A stretch of 19,593 nucleotides of DNA from assembly GCA_050946195.1 (NCBI GenBank), contig JBMNUI010000039.1, positions 1 through 19,593 of the forward strand. The letters are read 5' to 3'. Of this stretch, positions 5,837 through 14,129 are shown one piece after another; the stretch's first letter is position 1, and every line of letters begins with the position of its first letter. A program made the position numbers and the translations under genes. Origin of the DNA: UMGS1002 sp050946195. GTDB lineage: Bacteria; Bacillota; Clostridia; Oscillospirales; CAG-272. A model generated the notes under the pieces. That model was not told the DNA's origin, searched no databases, and saw nothing but the letters and a program-made list of their open reading frames with translations.

Positions 5837-7477
5837 TTATGGTGAATCCAGCTTGTTTTTTATAAGATATTTTTGATTTGTGACCTTGTTCGGCAAGCGC
5901 TTCATTCCGGGCAGAGACATAATAAAATCGCGGTCGGCAGCCCCTGTAAGAACTGCCACGGCGCCATATATCGCCGCCGCCGCAATTATCGCGGCAAATA
6001 TGCTGAGCGTCCCCCATCCCGCATTTTGGGCAAAGCCAAAGACCGGTATCGCCCCGCCGACCGCTACCAACGCCGACACCGAGACCGGCAAAAAGGTCTT
6101 TGCAGGCGGCGCGCCAAAGACGTGTTTTGCCACAAAATACATGTTTATTCCCACTACCGTAAGGTCACAGAGGAATGTGCTCACCGGCGCGCCGGCGATG
6201 TTTATCATCGGAGCTCTGACGAGAAAATATTCGGCGACAATTTTCATCCCCGCGCCGCAGAGCATTGAGACGATTGTCACCGGAGCTCTCCCGCTTGCCT
6301 GAAGCAGGGCGTTTGTGGTGGTAATAAGGCAGGAGGCAACCACCGAGAGCGCGAGCAGCGAGAGCAGCGGCGCAGCTATCTCGGCGGCCTCGGGCTCACC
6401 CGGGAAAATCAGGGCTATTATCGGCCGGCTGAAAACCGACAGCCCTACCGACGCCGGCAGCGCCGCAAGCAGCGTCAGCTTGAATGCCGCCCGGGTCAGC
6501 TTTTTCGCCTCGGGCAAATCCCCCGACTTGAGCGCAGCCGAAATCAGGGGGACCGCCGACACAGATATCGGAGCAACCAGCGCCGGCGTCAGGCAAAACA
6601 GCGGGACCACAATATTTCCGTAGCAGCTGTAGAGCCGGTTTGCAACAGACTCAGAAAAGCCGGCCGCAGTCAGGCGGTTGACGATAAGCGAGGTGTCTAT
6701 CAGCCCGGTGAGGCTGATGACCGTCGAGCTCAGAGTAATCGGCAGTGAGATTTTAAGGAGCGTTAATGCAATCCCCCGCATCGGGGCTTTAGCTTTTACA
6801 GACTTTATTTTGTGCCTTCTATTATATATAGCTTTGGCTGCCATGAGATAGAGCATCGCCAAACCGATTCCCGCGGTGATGCCGCCTATTGCAAAGGCCG
6901 CGACTGTCTCCTTGTCATAACCCTGCCGGGTGGCGAAAAACGCCCCGGCAAGCCCCAAAAAGAGCTTTCCCAAGGCTTCGATTACCTGCGAGACCGCGGT
7001 GTGTCCCATGATTCTTAGTCCCTGAAAATACCCGCGGTATGCCCCCGAGATACAGGCCATGAGTATTGCCGGGGCTATGACGCATATGCAGCGCGCCGCG
7101 CCGCGGATACTGATAAGCGAGGCTATCCCCTCGGCCGCCGCCATCATAAAAAAGCTCCCGACGGTCCCGACCGCAACGAACATCGCCATCGCAACCCTGA
7201 AAACCACACCGGCATCACTGTCGGACCCCTGCCCTGCGGTCGCCTGTGACACCATAATCGAAAGGGCTACCGGCAGCCCCGAGGTGGAGACCACGAAAAG
7301 GAAAACATATATATGGTTGGCGGCCAGAAAATACGCCATGCCCTCAATGCCGACGTATTTTACCAGCGGAACCTTGTAGAACAGACCCACGATTTTGGTT
7401 ATTATGGTTGCGGCTGCAAGTGCCGCGGTTCCCGAGATCAGCCTGTTTAACGATGCCTGGGCTGGGCTGCTGTCCAT
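5837..7477 (-). CDS. SpoVB/YabM-family polysaccharide flippase (MOP superfamily)
   Basis: Polytopic membrane protein of the MurJ/SpoVB/MATE-like superfamily; relatives export lipid-linked wall precursors or serve in spore cortex synthesis. The 546 residues consist of about 14 hydrophobic segments. The N-terminus carries family features: GTAALAAATIITKIVGLFYKVPL followed by a segment with YVGIEGMAYF and the SGLPVALS loop. The start was set at ATG 7477 (AGGAG at 7493-7489, 11 bases upstream); this leaves 25 bases after the upstream deaminase gene rather than an overlap. Position directly before mazG matches yabM of B. subtilis, but this does not tell which substrate it carries. Confidence 0.85.
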   Translation of the reverse strand: MDSSPAQASLNRLISGTAALAAATIITKIVGLFYKVPLVKYVGIEGMAYFLAANHIYVFLFVVSTSGLPVALSIMVSQATAGQGSDSDAGVVFRVAMAMFVAVGTVGSFFMMAAAEGIASLISIRGAARCICVIAPAILMACISGAYRGYFQGLRIMGHTAVSQVIEALGKLFLGLAGAFFATRQGYDKETVAAFAIGGITAGIGLAMLYLMAAKAIYNRRHKIKSVKAKAPMRGIALTLLKISLPITLSSTVISLTGLIDTSLIVNRLTAAGFSESVANRLYSCYGNIVVPLFCLTPALVAPISVSAVPLISAALKSGDLPEAKKLTRAAFKLTLLAALPASVGLSVFSRPIIALIFPGEPEAAEIAAPLLSLLALSVVASCLITTTNALLQASGRAPVTIVSMLCGAGMKIVAEYFLVRAPMINIAGAPVSTFLCDLTVVGINMYFVAKHVFGAPPAKTFLPVSVSALVAVGGAIPVFGFAQNAGWGTLSIFAAIIAAAAIYGAVAVLTGAADRDFIMSLPGMKRLPNKVTNQKYLIKNKLDSP

Positions 7478-7502
7478 GCGACAAAACTCTCCTCGGCGAA
7501 AA

Positions 7503-8813
7503 TCAGCCAAATATGGCCGACGCCGCACGCTTTACGTTGTGTTTTACGCGCTCGACGTCAATAGATTTATACTCGCCCTCCTCGTATAATATTACCCCGT
7601 CACACATGGTAAGGACTATATTAGCCCGGTCGGCAGAATAAACCAGCGCCGCGGCCGGGTCTGTTGCCGGCAGGATATTGACGTCGTCAAGGTCGACAAG
7701 TATCGCGTCGGCGCGGTACCCGACGGCAATCCTGCCGCAGTCGCCCCGTCCCTGCGCCAGAGCGCCGTTTGCTGTCGCGCACTCTATTATCTCATGCGCC
7801 GGCGCGGCTGCGGCGTCGCCTGACACCCCTTTGTGCAGAAGCGAAGCAAGCCGCATTTCACCCAGTATGCTCAGGTTGTTGTTTGAGGCCGCGCCGTCGG
7901 TGCCGAGTGTTATTTTAATCCCGCGGGATTTGATTTTCTCATACGGCATAATACCCGAGCCGAGTTTGAGGTTGCTTGTCGGGTTGTGCGAGACAAAAAC
8001 CTGCCGCTCTAAAAGCAGCCCGATATCCTCATCCGAAAGCCAGACACAGTGCGCGGCTGTGACCGGCAGGTCGAGCACGCCGGCCTCCTCAAAAAAGGCC
8101 GCTGGCGTCATACCGTACTTTTTTATGCAGCGCCCGTGCTCTTCCTTTGTTTCGGACAGATGAATCTGCATCCGAATGCCGTTTTCACGGCAGTATCCGG
8201 CCACATGGCGGCAGAATTTTTTTGTGTTTGTGTACTCGGCGTGCAGCGCCATGTCGACCTTTATCCTGCCGCCGCCGGCGCCGTCATACTCCCGCCAGAG
8301 CGCCACAGCCTCAGAAAAGCGCCGGTCGGTCGCAGGGTCCGGGATGTCGTCAAAGGAAACGAGGCCGCGCGAGAGATTGGCCTTCATGCCGCACTCAAGC
8401 ACCGCCTGCGCCGTCGCTTCCTCAAAGATGTACATATCGGAAAATGAAACTATGCCGCCCCTTATCATCTCGGCGGCGGCAAGCAGCGTCCCCCAATAGA
8501 CGCTCTCATAATCCAGCCGCTCCTCTGCCGGCAATATCCTTTCGCTGAGCCAGCGCGAAAGCGGCAGGTCATCGGCATACCCGCGAAAGAGGGTCATCGC
8601 GGCGTGACAGTGCGTGTTGTAAAAGGCCGGCATGAGCAGCCTGCCCCGGCAGTCGATAATGCGGTCATACTCCCCGCCGGGCGGCTTTTGTCCCACATAG
8701 GTAAAATACCCGCCGTCAACCACCACAGCCGCGCGGGCATCCCGGGCGCTTACCGATTCCGCCCCGGAGCTTAAGTCCGGTAATAAAACTGCATCTCTGA
8801 ACAGTATTTTCAT
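7503..8813 (-). CDS. mtaD: Amidohydrolase, MTA/SAH deaminase type
   Basis: Predicted metal-dependent deaminase of 436 residues converting 5'-methylthioadenosine, S-adenosylhomocysteine or related adenosine compounds to inosine forms. Metal ligands of the amidohydrolase barrel are present: THCH (H68, H70), H218 in IHLSETKEE, H255 in AAHC and D306 in LGTDGAASNNN. The THCHAAMTLFRGYADDLPL segment is typical of the MtaD/SsnA branch. Substrates in this family vary and include other adenosine derivatives, guanine-like rings and s-triazines, so the exact one is inferred. Its ATG overlaps the stop of the nucleoside kinase gene (ATGA), implying coupled translation and a shared nucleoside role. Confidence 0.85.
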   Translation of the reverse strand: MKILFRDAVLLPDLSSGAESVSARDARAAVVVDGGYFTYVGQKPPGGEYDRIIDCRGRLLMPAFYNTHCHAAMTLFRGYADDLPLSRWLSERILPAEERLDYESVYWGTLLAAAEMIRGGIVSFSDMYIFEEATAQAVLECGMKANLSRGLVSFDDIPDPATDRRFSEAVALWREYDGAGGGRIKVDMALHAEYTNTKKFCRHVAGYCRENGIRMQIHLSETKEEHGRCIKKYGMTPAAFFEEAGVLDLPVTAAHCVWLSDEDIGLLLERQVFVSHNPTSNLKLGSGIMPYEKIKSRGIKITLGTDGAASNNNLSILGEMRLASLLHKGVSGDAAAAPAHEIIECATANGALAQGRGDCGRIAVGYRADAILVDLDDVNILPATDPAAALVYSADRANIVLTMCDGVILYEEGEYKSIDVERVKHNVKRAASAIFG

Positions 8814-9730
8814 TTTCCGCTTCTTCTGATAAACTCGTTGTATAGCGAGTTAGGCGAGAGGTAGGTCTCGGGTATGGCCTCGAGCCCATTAATCTTTTCC
8901 AGAATCCTGTCGGCCCGCTCGCGGTATTTGTTGTCGTCCGGCACCCCGGCCAGTATCTCCTCAAGATAGGGGCGAAGCAGGTTTATTTCAAAGGCCAGTG
9001 TCGAGTTGATAAAGTAATCGCAGCCGAGCGCATAGGGGAATATATTGAGCTCCTCGTTTGTGCGGACGCTCTCCCAGAGGTACATCGTAAACTCGGGTTT
9101 TGCGCCGCGAAATTTGAAGTCGCGGACAATCCGGCGCATGAGCCTTATCTCGTTCGGCTCGAAAATCTCGCCCTCTATCTCAATCGCACTCTCGACCGAG
9201 ATATAAATACTTTTATAAATATAGCGGTGAAAGAGCTCGGACACCTTCGGGTATATTGCCTGTATGCCCTCGAAGATGAACATGTCATTGTCGTCGGTCT
9301 CAAGCTCGATAAACCCGGTCCGTCTGCCCTTGATGAAGTCAAATTTGGGAATGAGCGTCGGACCGTCCGAGAAGATTTCTTCGACGCACTCGGCAAGCGC
9401 GTCAAAGTCAATCGTGTCCTCAGAGTCGTAGTCTATCCTGCCGCCGTTTTCCCGGGCTCTCTGCTCGAGCACATCCCGGTCAAGATAAAAATCGTCAATT
9501 GACACGACATGAACATTCTTACCGAGCGCGGTCATGACCTCGTCAAGCTTGTTGGCCGCCGTGGTCTTTCCCGAACAGGTCGGCCCCGACAGGCCGATAA
9601 GCTTCAGTCCCTCGATGCTGCAGACCTTCTCAACAACGGCGTTGAGCCGGGCTTCAAAATCGGCCTCGCAGCTATCAACAAACTTCCGCGCCTCATCAGC
9701 GCTTTCAAATCGTCTTTTGGATTTCATCAT
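8810..9730 (-). CDS. Uridine kinase-like nucleoside kinase
   Basis: P-loop kinase of the phosphoribulokinase/uridine kinase family, 306 residues, predicted to phosphorylate a nucleoside. Visible are the P-loop GLSGPTCSGKTT (46-57), the family motif SIDDFYLDRD (77-86), and the later IFEGIQAIYP segment. Clostridial relatives often carry an N-terminal TGS and threonyl-tRNA synthetase-like extension (about 550 residues); this one has only the kinase part plus a short helical N-terminus. The first of two adjacent ATGs is used, with GGAG 7 bases upstream. It is translationally coupled to the deaminase. A plus-strand terminator-like hairpin lies in its leader. Confidence 0.82.
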   Translation of the reverse strand: MMKSKRRFESADEARKFVDSCEADFEARLNAVVEKVCSIEGLKLIGLSGPTCSGKTTAANKLDEVMTALGKNVHVVSIDDFYLDRDVLEQRARENGGRIDYDSEDTIDFDALAECVEEIFSDGPTLIPKFDFIKGRRTGFIELETDDNDMFIFEGIQAIYPKVSELFHRYIYKSIYISVESAIEIEGEIFEPNEIRLMRRIVRDFKFRGAKPEFTMYLWESVRTNEELNIFPYALGCDYFINSTLAFEINLLRPYLEEILAGVPDDNKYRERADRILEKINGLEAIPETYLSPNSLYNEFIRRSGK

Positions 9731-9744
9731 CAGTGTTCTCCGTG

Positions 9745-9770
9745 CCGCACAGTGCGGTTTTTTCTTTTTT
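9745..9770 (+). terminator. Intrinsic terminator on the plus strand, antisense to the operon
   Basis: CCGCA (9745-9749) and TGCGG (9753-9757) around CAG, followed by T6, C, T6 (9758-9770). The T-run lies on the plus-strand side, so it would stop antisense transcripts entering hemZ. In the minus-strand direction the same hairpin lacks a T-run and sits just upstream of the kinase ribosome site. Confidence 0.6.
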
Positions 9771-9827
9771 AATGGTTAAATGGCGCCCTGCCATAACAAT
9801 TATATTATTCTTTCCGGATTTGGTTGG

Positions 9828-11312
9828 TTATAAGATTTCCGCGTAAAATCCGGCAATTTTCGCGTTTATCTTCGCGCGCCTGTCCTCGGCTAAGTATTCA
9901 TAGGGATATTTGGGATTGAACAGCCGCATAATAAAGGTGCCCGAGCCTTCGGGGTCGTATCTGACCAGCTTTGTAACCGCCCCGGCACCCGCCGCAAATA
10001 TCGTGTGTACCTCTTCCATCATGTATATGTTGTAAAGCCCCTCGTAGCCCTCAAGCGAGAAGCCGACGTTTTCGAAATTGCCGACAGTGTTTTTCTGCCG
10101 GTACATATAGTAGGGCTTGTACCCCGCCTGCATTGACTTTATCTGCGAGTAGTCGACGCATTTGCCGGCGTCTCCTCCCTGCCTTGAATACACATGGCTC
10201 CCTTGCTTCAGAATTTCCGAGGCTTTCTTGACGCAGAAGGTGTGGACGGTAATATTCTCGGGCCGGAGCTGCAGTATCTTGTCAAAGCTGTCCGAAAAGG
10301 TGGCAAACCGGTCGCCCGGCAGCCCGGCGATAAGGTCGGTGTTGACGCACCTGATCCCCGACTCGCGGGCGACGGCGTACGCACGGAAGAAATCCTCGGC
10401 GGTATGTGCCCGGCCGATTCCCGAGAGCACGTCGTCCGAGAGGGTCTGCGGATTGACACAGACCCGGGTTATTCCCCTCTCAATCGCAATCCTGAGCTTT
10501 TCGGCAGTGATGGTATCGGGCCGCCCGGCTTCTAGCGTGTATTCCTCAAGCCGGCTTATGTCGGTGCACTCGGCTATGACCCCGAGCAACCGCTCAAGCT
10601 GGCCGGCCTCAAGTATGGTAGGCGTCCCGCCGCCAATATAAACCGTCTTGACCTTGAGCCCCAGCTCATTTATCTGAGCAAACATCTCCCTGATTTCCCG
10701 GCAGAGCCTGTCGAGATATTCGGGGATGAGCGAGAGCAGGCGTTTTGAAGTGTAGGAGACAAACGAGCAGTATGCGCAGCGCGTCGGGCAGAAGGGTATT
10801 GAAATATAGACGCTACAGTCGCGCTTGTCGGGCGTGCCGATTATCCTTTTCTCTGTGAGCGCCACCTCTGTGGCAAGCGCCGCCTTTTTGGGTATCACAA
10901 AATACTCGGAGGTCATGATTTTTTTGACTCTCGTTTTGCTCATACCCTGCCGCAGCAGCTCAAAGGCGACTTTTGCAGGCCGCACGCCGGTCAGCATACC
11001 CCATGAGGGGCGATACCCGGTCAGCTCTCCGGCAGCGGCCAGCACCGCCGCACTGGCGGCAATTTTAGCACTTTTCTCGGCGCTGACTCCCTCGCTGTAC
11101 TCCTCGAATTTTTTCGACGAACAGATTTTGCCCATATGGCGCAGTTCGGCATATGCGTAAACCCCGTTCTGCCCCTCGGTGATCTTCAGTTCAAGGGTAG
11201 GATTGTCAAAGCTTTCGACCTCATCTTCGCCGAACTTCGCCCCAGGGAAAAACAGCATGCAGAGGGTCTGAACATAGTACTTGTTAATATCCCCGCTGAT
11301 TATCAGTTTCAT
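9828..11312 (-). CDS. hemZ: HemZ-family radical SAM protein (coproporphyrinogen III oxidase-like)
   Basis: Radical SAM enzyme annotated as oxygen-independent coproporphyrinogen III dehydrogenase in heme synthesis. The 494 residues hold the HemZ-specific N-terminal segment with WGMLTGVRPAKV (104-115), the 4Fe-4S site CPTRCAYC (C175, C179, C182) and GGGTPT (227-232). It starts 5 bases after dtd. HemN/HemW/HemZ relatives include proteins with other roles, such as heme chaperones, and many anaerobic clostridia lack the rest of the pathway, so the reaction here is uncertain. The relA-dtd-hemZ neighbourhood is common in Clostridia. No strong ribosome site is visible; translation may depend on coupling with dtd. 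Confidence 0.88.
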   Translation of the reverse strand: MKLIISGDINKYYVQTLCMLFFPGAKFGEDEVESFDNPTLELKITEGQNGVYAYAELRHMGKICSSKKFEEYSEGVSAEKSAKIAASAAVLAAAGELTGYRPSWGMLTGVRPAKVAFELLRQGMSKTRVKKIMTSEYFVIPKKAALATEVALTEKRIIGTPDKRDCSVYISIPFCPTRCAYCSFVSYTSKRLLSLIPEYLDRLCREIREMFAQINELGLKVKTVYIGGGTPTILEAGQLERLLGVIAECTDISRLEEYTLEAGRPDTITAEKLRIAIERGITRVCVNPQTLSDDVLSGIGRAHTAEDFFRAYAVARESGIRCVNTDLIAGLPGDRFATFSDSFDKILQLRPENITVHTFCVKKASEILKQGSHVYSRQGGDAGKCVDYSQIKSMQAGYKPYYMYRQKNTVGNFENVGFSLEGYEGLYNIYMMEEVHTIFAAGAGAVTKLVRYDPEGSGTFIMRLFNPKYPYEYLAEDRRAKINAKIAGFYAEIL

Positions 11313-11317
11313 TCGAA

Positions 11318-11788
11318 CTAAACCGTCCCCCTCCTTCTGCCCCGGAGCACTTCGCTCTCCATTATTATGGTGACAGGCCCGTCGCAGGTGACTTCTATCT
11401 CCATGTGGGCTCCGAACCGCCCGGTGCCGACATGCCCGACTCCGGCCGACAGCAGCCCGGCAAAATACTCGTAAAGCTCGTTTGCCTTATCAGGAGGTGC
11501 CGAGCGCAGAAAATCCGGCCGGTTCCCCCGCCGGTAATCGGCAAGGAGCGTAAAATTCGAAACAAGCAAAATATCCCCGCCGACATCTGTCACCGAAAGG
11601 TTCATTTTGCCGGCATCGTCGCTGAAAATTCTGAGCTTGAGTATCTTCGAGGCGAGCAGCTCGGCATCCTTCTGTTCGTCCTCGGCCGCAACACCGAGCA
11701 GGACAAAAAGTCCCGGGCCGGCCTCCCCGACCTTCTCTCCCCCGACTCTGACGCATCCGCCCTTGATCCTCTGAACTACCGCCGTCAT
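11318..11788 (-). CDS. dtd: D-aminoacyl-tRNA deacylase
   Basis: Removes D-amino acids (and glycine from tRNA-Ala) charged onto tRNA. The 156 residues follow DTD closely: MTAVVQRI at the start, RIFSDDAGKMNLSV (53-66), SNFTL (77-81) and DGPVT (136-140) with the Gly-cis-Pro loop. The usual motif is SQFTL; here glutamine 78 is asparagine. A short basic tail (about 149-154, GRRRG) extends beyond the usual 145-150 residues. The ATG at 11788 was chosen for AAGGAG 6 bases upstream and for alignment with family N-termini; an upstream in-frame start at 11830 would add 14 unrelated residues. It sits 51 bases after relA. Confidence 0.93.
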   Translation of the reverse strand: MTAVVQRIKGGCVRVGGEKVGEAGPGLFVLLGVAAEDEQKDAELLASKILKLRIFSDDAGKMNLSVTDVGGDILLVSNFTLLADYRRGNRPDFLRSAPPDKANELYEYFAGLLSAGVGHVGTGRFGAHMEIEVTCDGPVTIIMESEVLRGRRRGTV

Positions 11789-11839
11789 TTCAAACTCCTT
11801 GTTTGCTCTGTTATTACGGCAGGCAGGCATAATGCCCGA

Positions 11840-14068
11840 TTAAATGAATCCCCTGACAACATCCTCAACGTCGTGAATTGAGCGCAGCCTGTCCACAATC
11901 ATTTCGTAGTGGGTAATATTGCTGCAGCTTATTTTCATGTTGATAATCGCCTTTCTGCTGCCGCGTTTCTGCGAATTTATCGAGAGTATAGGCACCTTCA
12001 TTTCGGCAAGCACCCTGCTGATGTCTGCGATTATCCCCAGCCTGTCGACAATGTAGAGCTGCATTATTGCCTCATAACCCCCCTCGGGGTTTTCAGCGGT
12101 GTCGCTGTCCCAGCGGGCGCTGACCCAGCGGCTGGCGTCTGCTGTCTTCTTTCTTCCCTCGATGACATTCGGACAGTTGATTTTATGAATCGAGATGCCA
12201 AACCCCTTTGTGATAAATCCGATGACCTCGTCTCCGGGCAGCGGGTTGCAGCATTTTGCAAACTTCACCATGCAGCCGGACTGTCCGTCGACTATGATGC
12301 CGGTATTCGACTTGATGTTTTTGGGTTTTTCCGAAATCTGAACCTTCCCGATTCCGGCGGCTATGGCAGCCGGCTTCTCGGGCTCGGGACCGACAATCCG
12401 TTCAAACTCGTCGCGCAGCTTGCCGGCAATCCGGGTGATCGCTATCCCGCCGTAGCCCAGCGCGTTATACAGGTCGTCGGGGGTGTTGAAGCCGACCCGC
12501 TGGGAGACATTCTGGACGATATCGTTCTTCTGCGCCTCTGTGTAAGGCCGGTTGAGCTTTTTCAGCTCGGCCTCAACCGCAGCCTTCCCCACGACTATAT
12601 TTTCGGCCCGCTTCTCCTTCTTGAACCACTGGCGGATTTTCGAGCGCGCCTCGCTGGTCTTGATGATTTTAAGCCAGTCGCGGCTCGGCCCCTTTGCTGA
12701 GGACGAGGTCAGTATCTCGACTATCTCGCCGTTCTGCAGCACCCGGTCTATCGGGACAATCATCCCGTTTATTTTGGCGCCCACCATCTTGTTGCCTACC
12801 TCGGAATGTATGGCGTAGGCAAAATCAATGACGGTAGAGCCCGAGGGCAGCGCTATCAGGTCGCCCTTCGGGGTAAAGACATATGTTTCCTCTTGGAATA
12901 TATCTGTCTTTATTGCCTGAAGGAACTCCTCGGGGTCGCCCGCCACATCCTCGGTCTCGATAAGGCGGGCAATCCATTCAAGCCGCTTGTCGATTTCCTC
13001 CTTCGACTGCTCGCCGGTCTTGTATTTCCAGTGCGCGGCGATGCCGTATTCGGCAACCTGGTGCATTTCAAAGGTGCGTATCTGCACCTCGAAGGGTATC
13101 CCCTCCCGGCCTATGACCGTGGTGTGAAGCGAGCGGTACATGTTTGGTTTGGGGGTTGAAATATAATCCTTAAACCGCCCGGGGACCGAACTGAACATCT
13201 CGTGAATGATTCCCAGCGTGGTATAGCATTCAAGCTCGTTTTCGACGATTATGCGGATTGCGTAGAAGTCGTATATTTCATCGAAACTCTTGTTCTGGTT
13301 GTACATCTTCCTGTAGATGCTGTAAACCGACTTCACGCGACCCTCAAGCGTGAACTTGATTTGATTTTCAGTGAGCTTTTCCGCAATGTGCTTGCTAAGC
13401 GTATCCAAAAGATTGCGGTGCTGGCCGTATTTTTTTTCGATATCGTTTTTTACCTCGACGTAGCCAATCAGGTCGAGATAATAAAGCCCCCGGTCCTCAA
13501 GCTCCTGCTTGACCCTCTGCATGCCGAGCCTGTGGGCAAGCGGCGCGTAGACCTGCATTGTCTCAAGCGAAATGAGCCTCCGCTTTTCCTCGGGCTTTGC
13601 GTCAAGCGTTCTCATGTTGTGTATGCGGTCGCAGAGCTTGATGAGTATGACCCGGATATCCTTGGCCATTGCAAAAAGCATCTTGCGGAGGTTTTCAATA
13701 TGAGCCTCTTCCTTATCCTCAACCTGAAGCGAGACAAGCTTTGTCAGCCCGTCGACTATTGTCGCGACATCCCGCCCGAACTTTTTTTCTATATCCTTGA
13801 GGTTTGTCTTATCCGAGCAGTCCTCGACAGTGTCATGGAGCAGAGCGGCGCAGATTGAGTCGGTGTCAAGCTCCATTTCGGCGGCAATTTCGGCCACAGC
13901 TATAGGATGGGAAATATACGCCTCGCCGTTTTGCCTGAACTGCCCTTCATGCAGGGTGCGGGCATATTCGAAGGCGCGCGTGATCTTGTCGATGTCGTAT
14001 TTCTTCCCTGTCTTCTCAAGATGCCTTAGCAGCTTGTCGATATTCGGTTGAGATGACATATTATCCAT
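11840..14068 (-). CDS. relA: Bifunctional (p)ppGpp synthetase/hydrolase Rel
   Basis: Stringent-response enzyme that makes and degrades (p)ppGpp on starved ribosomes. The 742 residues match the family length. Hydrolase domain: H54, LHD at 77-79 and D147 in CDRIHNM, so hydrolysis looks intact. Synthetase domain about 240-345, with RFKD (298-301), the RXKD motif of bifunctional Rel proteins as opposed to the acidic motif of E. coli RelA. A TGS domain follows (about 394-455), then the conserved CCNPLPGDEV segment and a C-terminal ACT domain. The ATG at 14068 has GAGGGG only 3 bases away; an in-frame ATG three codons on is an alternative start. Lies 61 bases after recJ. Confidence 0.96.
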   Translation of the reverse strand: MDNMSSQPNIDKLLRHLEKTGKKYDIDKITRAFEYARTLHEGQFRQNGEAYISHPIAVAEIAAEMELDTDSICAALLHDTVEDCSDKTNLKDIEKKFGRDVATIVDGLTKLVSLQVEDKEEAHIENLRKMLFAMAKDIRVILIKLCDRIHNMRTLDAKPEEKRRLISLETMQVYAPLAHRLGMQRVKQELEDRGLYYLDLIGYVEVKNDIEKKYGQHRNLLDTLSKHIAEKLTENQIKFTLEGRVKSVYSIYRKMYNQNKSFDEIYDFYAIRIIVENELECYTTLGIIHEMFSSVPGRFKDYISTPKPNMYRSLHTTVIGREGIPFEVQIRTFEMHQVAEYGIAAHWKYKTGEQSKEEIDKRLEWIARLIETEDVAGDPEEFLQAIKTDIFQEETYVFTPKGDLIALPSGSTVIDFAYAIHSEVGNKMVGAKINGMIVPIDRVLQNGEIVEILTSSSAKGPSRDWLKIIKTSEARSKIRQWFKKEKRAENIVVGKAAVEAELKKLNRPYTEAQKNDIVQNVSQRVGFNTPDDLYNALGYGGIAITRIAGKLRDEFERIVGPEPEKPAAIAAGIGKVQISEKPKNIKSNTGIIVDGQSGCMVKFAKCCNPLPGDEVIGFITKGFGISIHKINCPNVIEGRKKTADASRWVSARWDSDTAENPEGGYEAIMQLYIVDRLGIIADISRVLAEMKVPILSINSQKRGSRKAIINMKISCSNITHYEMIVDRLRSIHDVEDVVRGFI

Positions 14069-14129
14069 ATTCCCCTCATGCAGCCTGCGAGGTTAAAATT
14101 CCGGCGGCATATATTCCGAAAAACTGCGC

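Noticed and set aside
9796..9830. TATAAT between hemZ and the kinase as a promoter
   Set aside because: A -10-like TATAAT is present on the minus strand, but no acceptable -35 element lies 16-18 bases upstream and no extended -10 is seen; too weak to list.
11909..13858. Long open frames on the plus strand opposite relA
   Set aside because: They lie exactly opposite the strongly conserved Rel coding sequence, have no ribosome site and give no recognisable protein; such antisense frames are common in G+C-rich genes.
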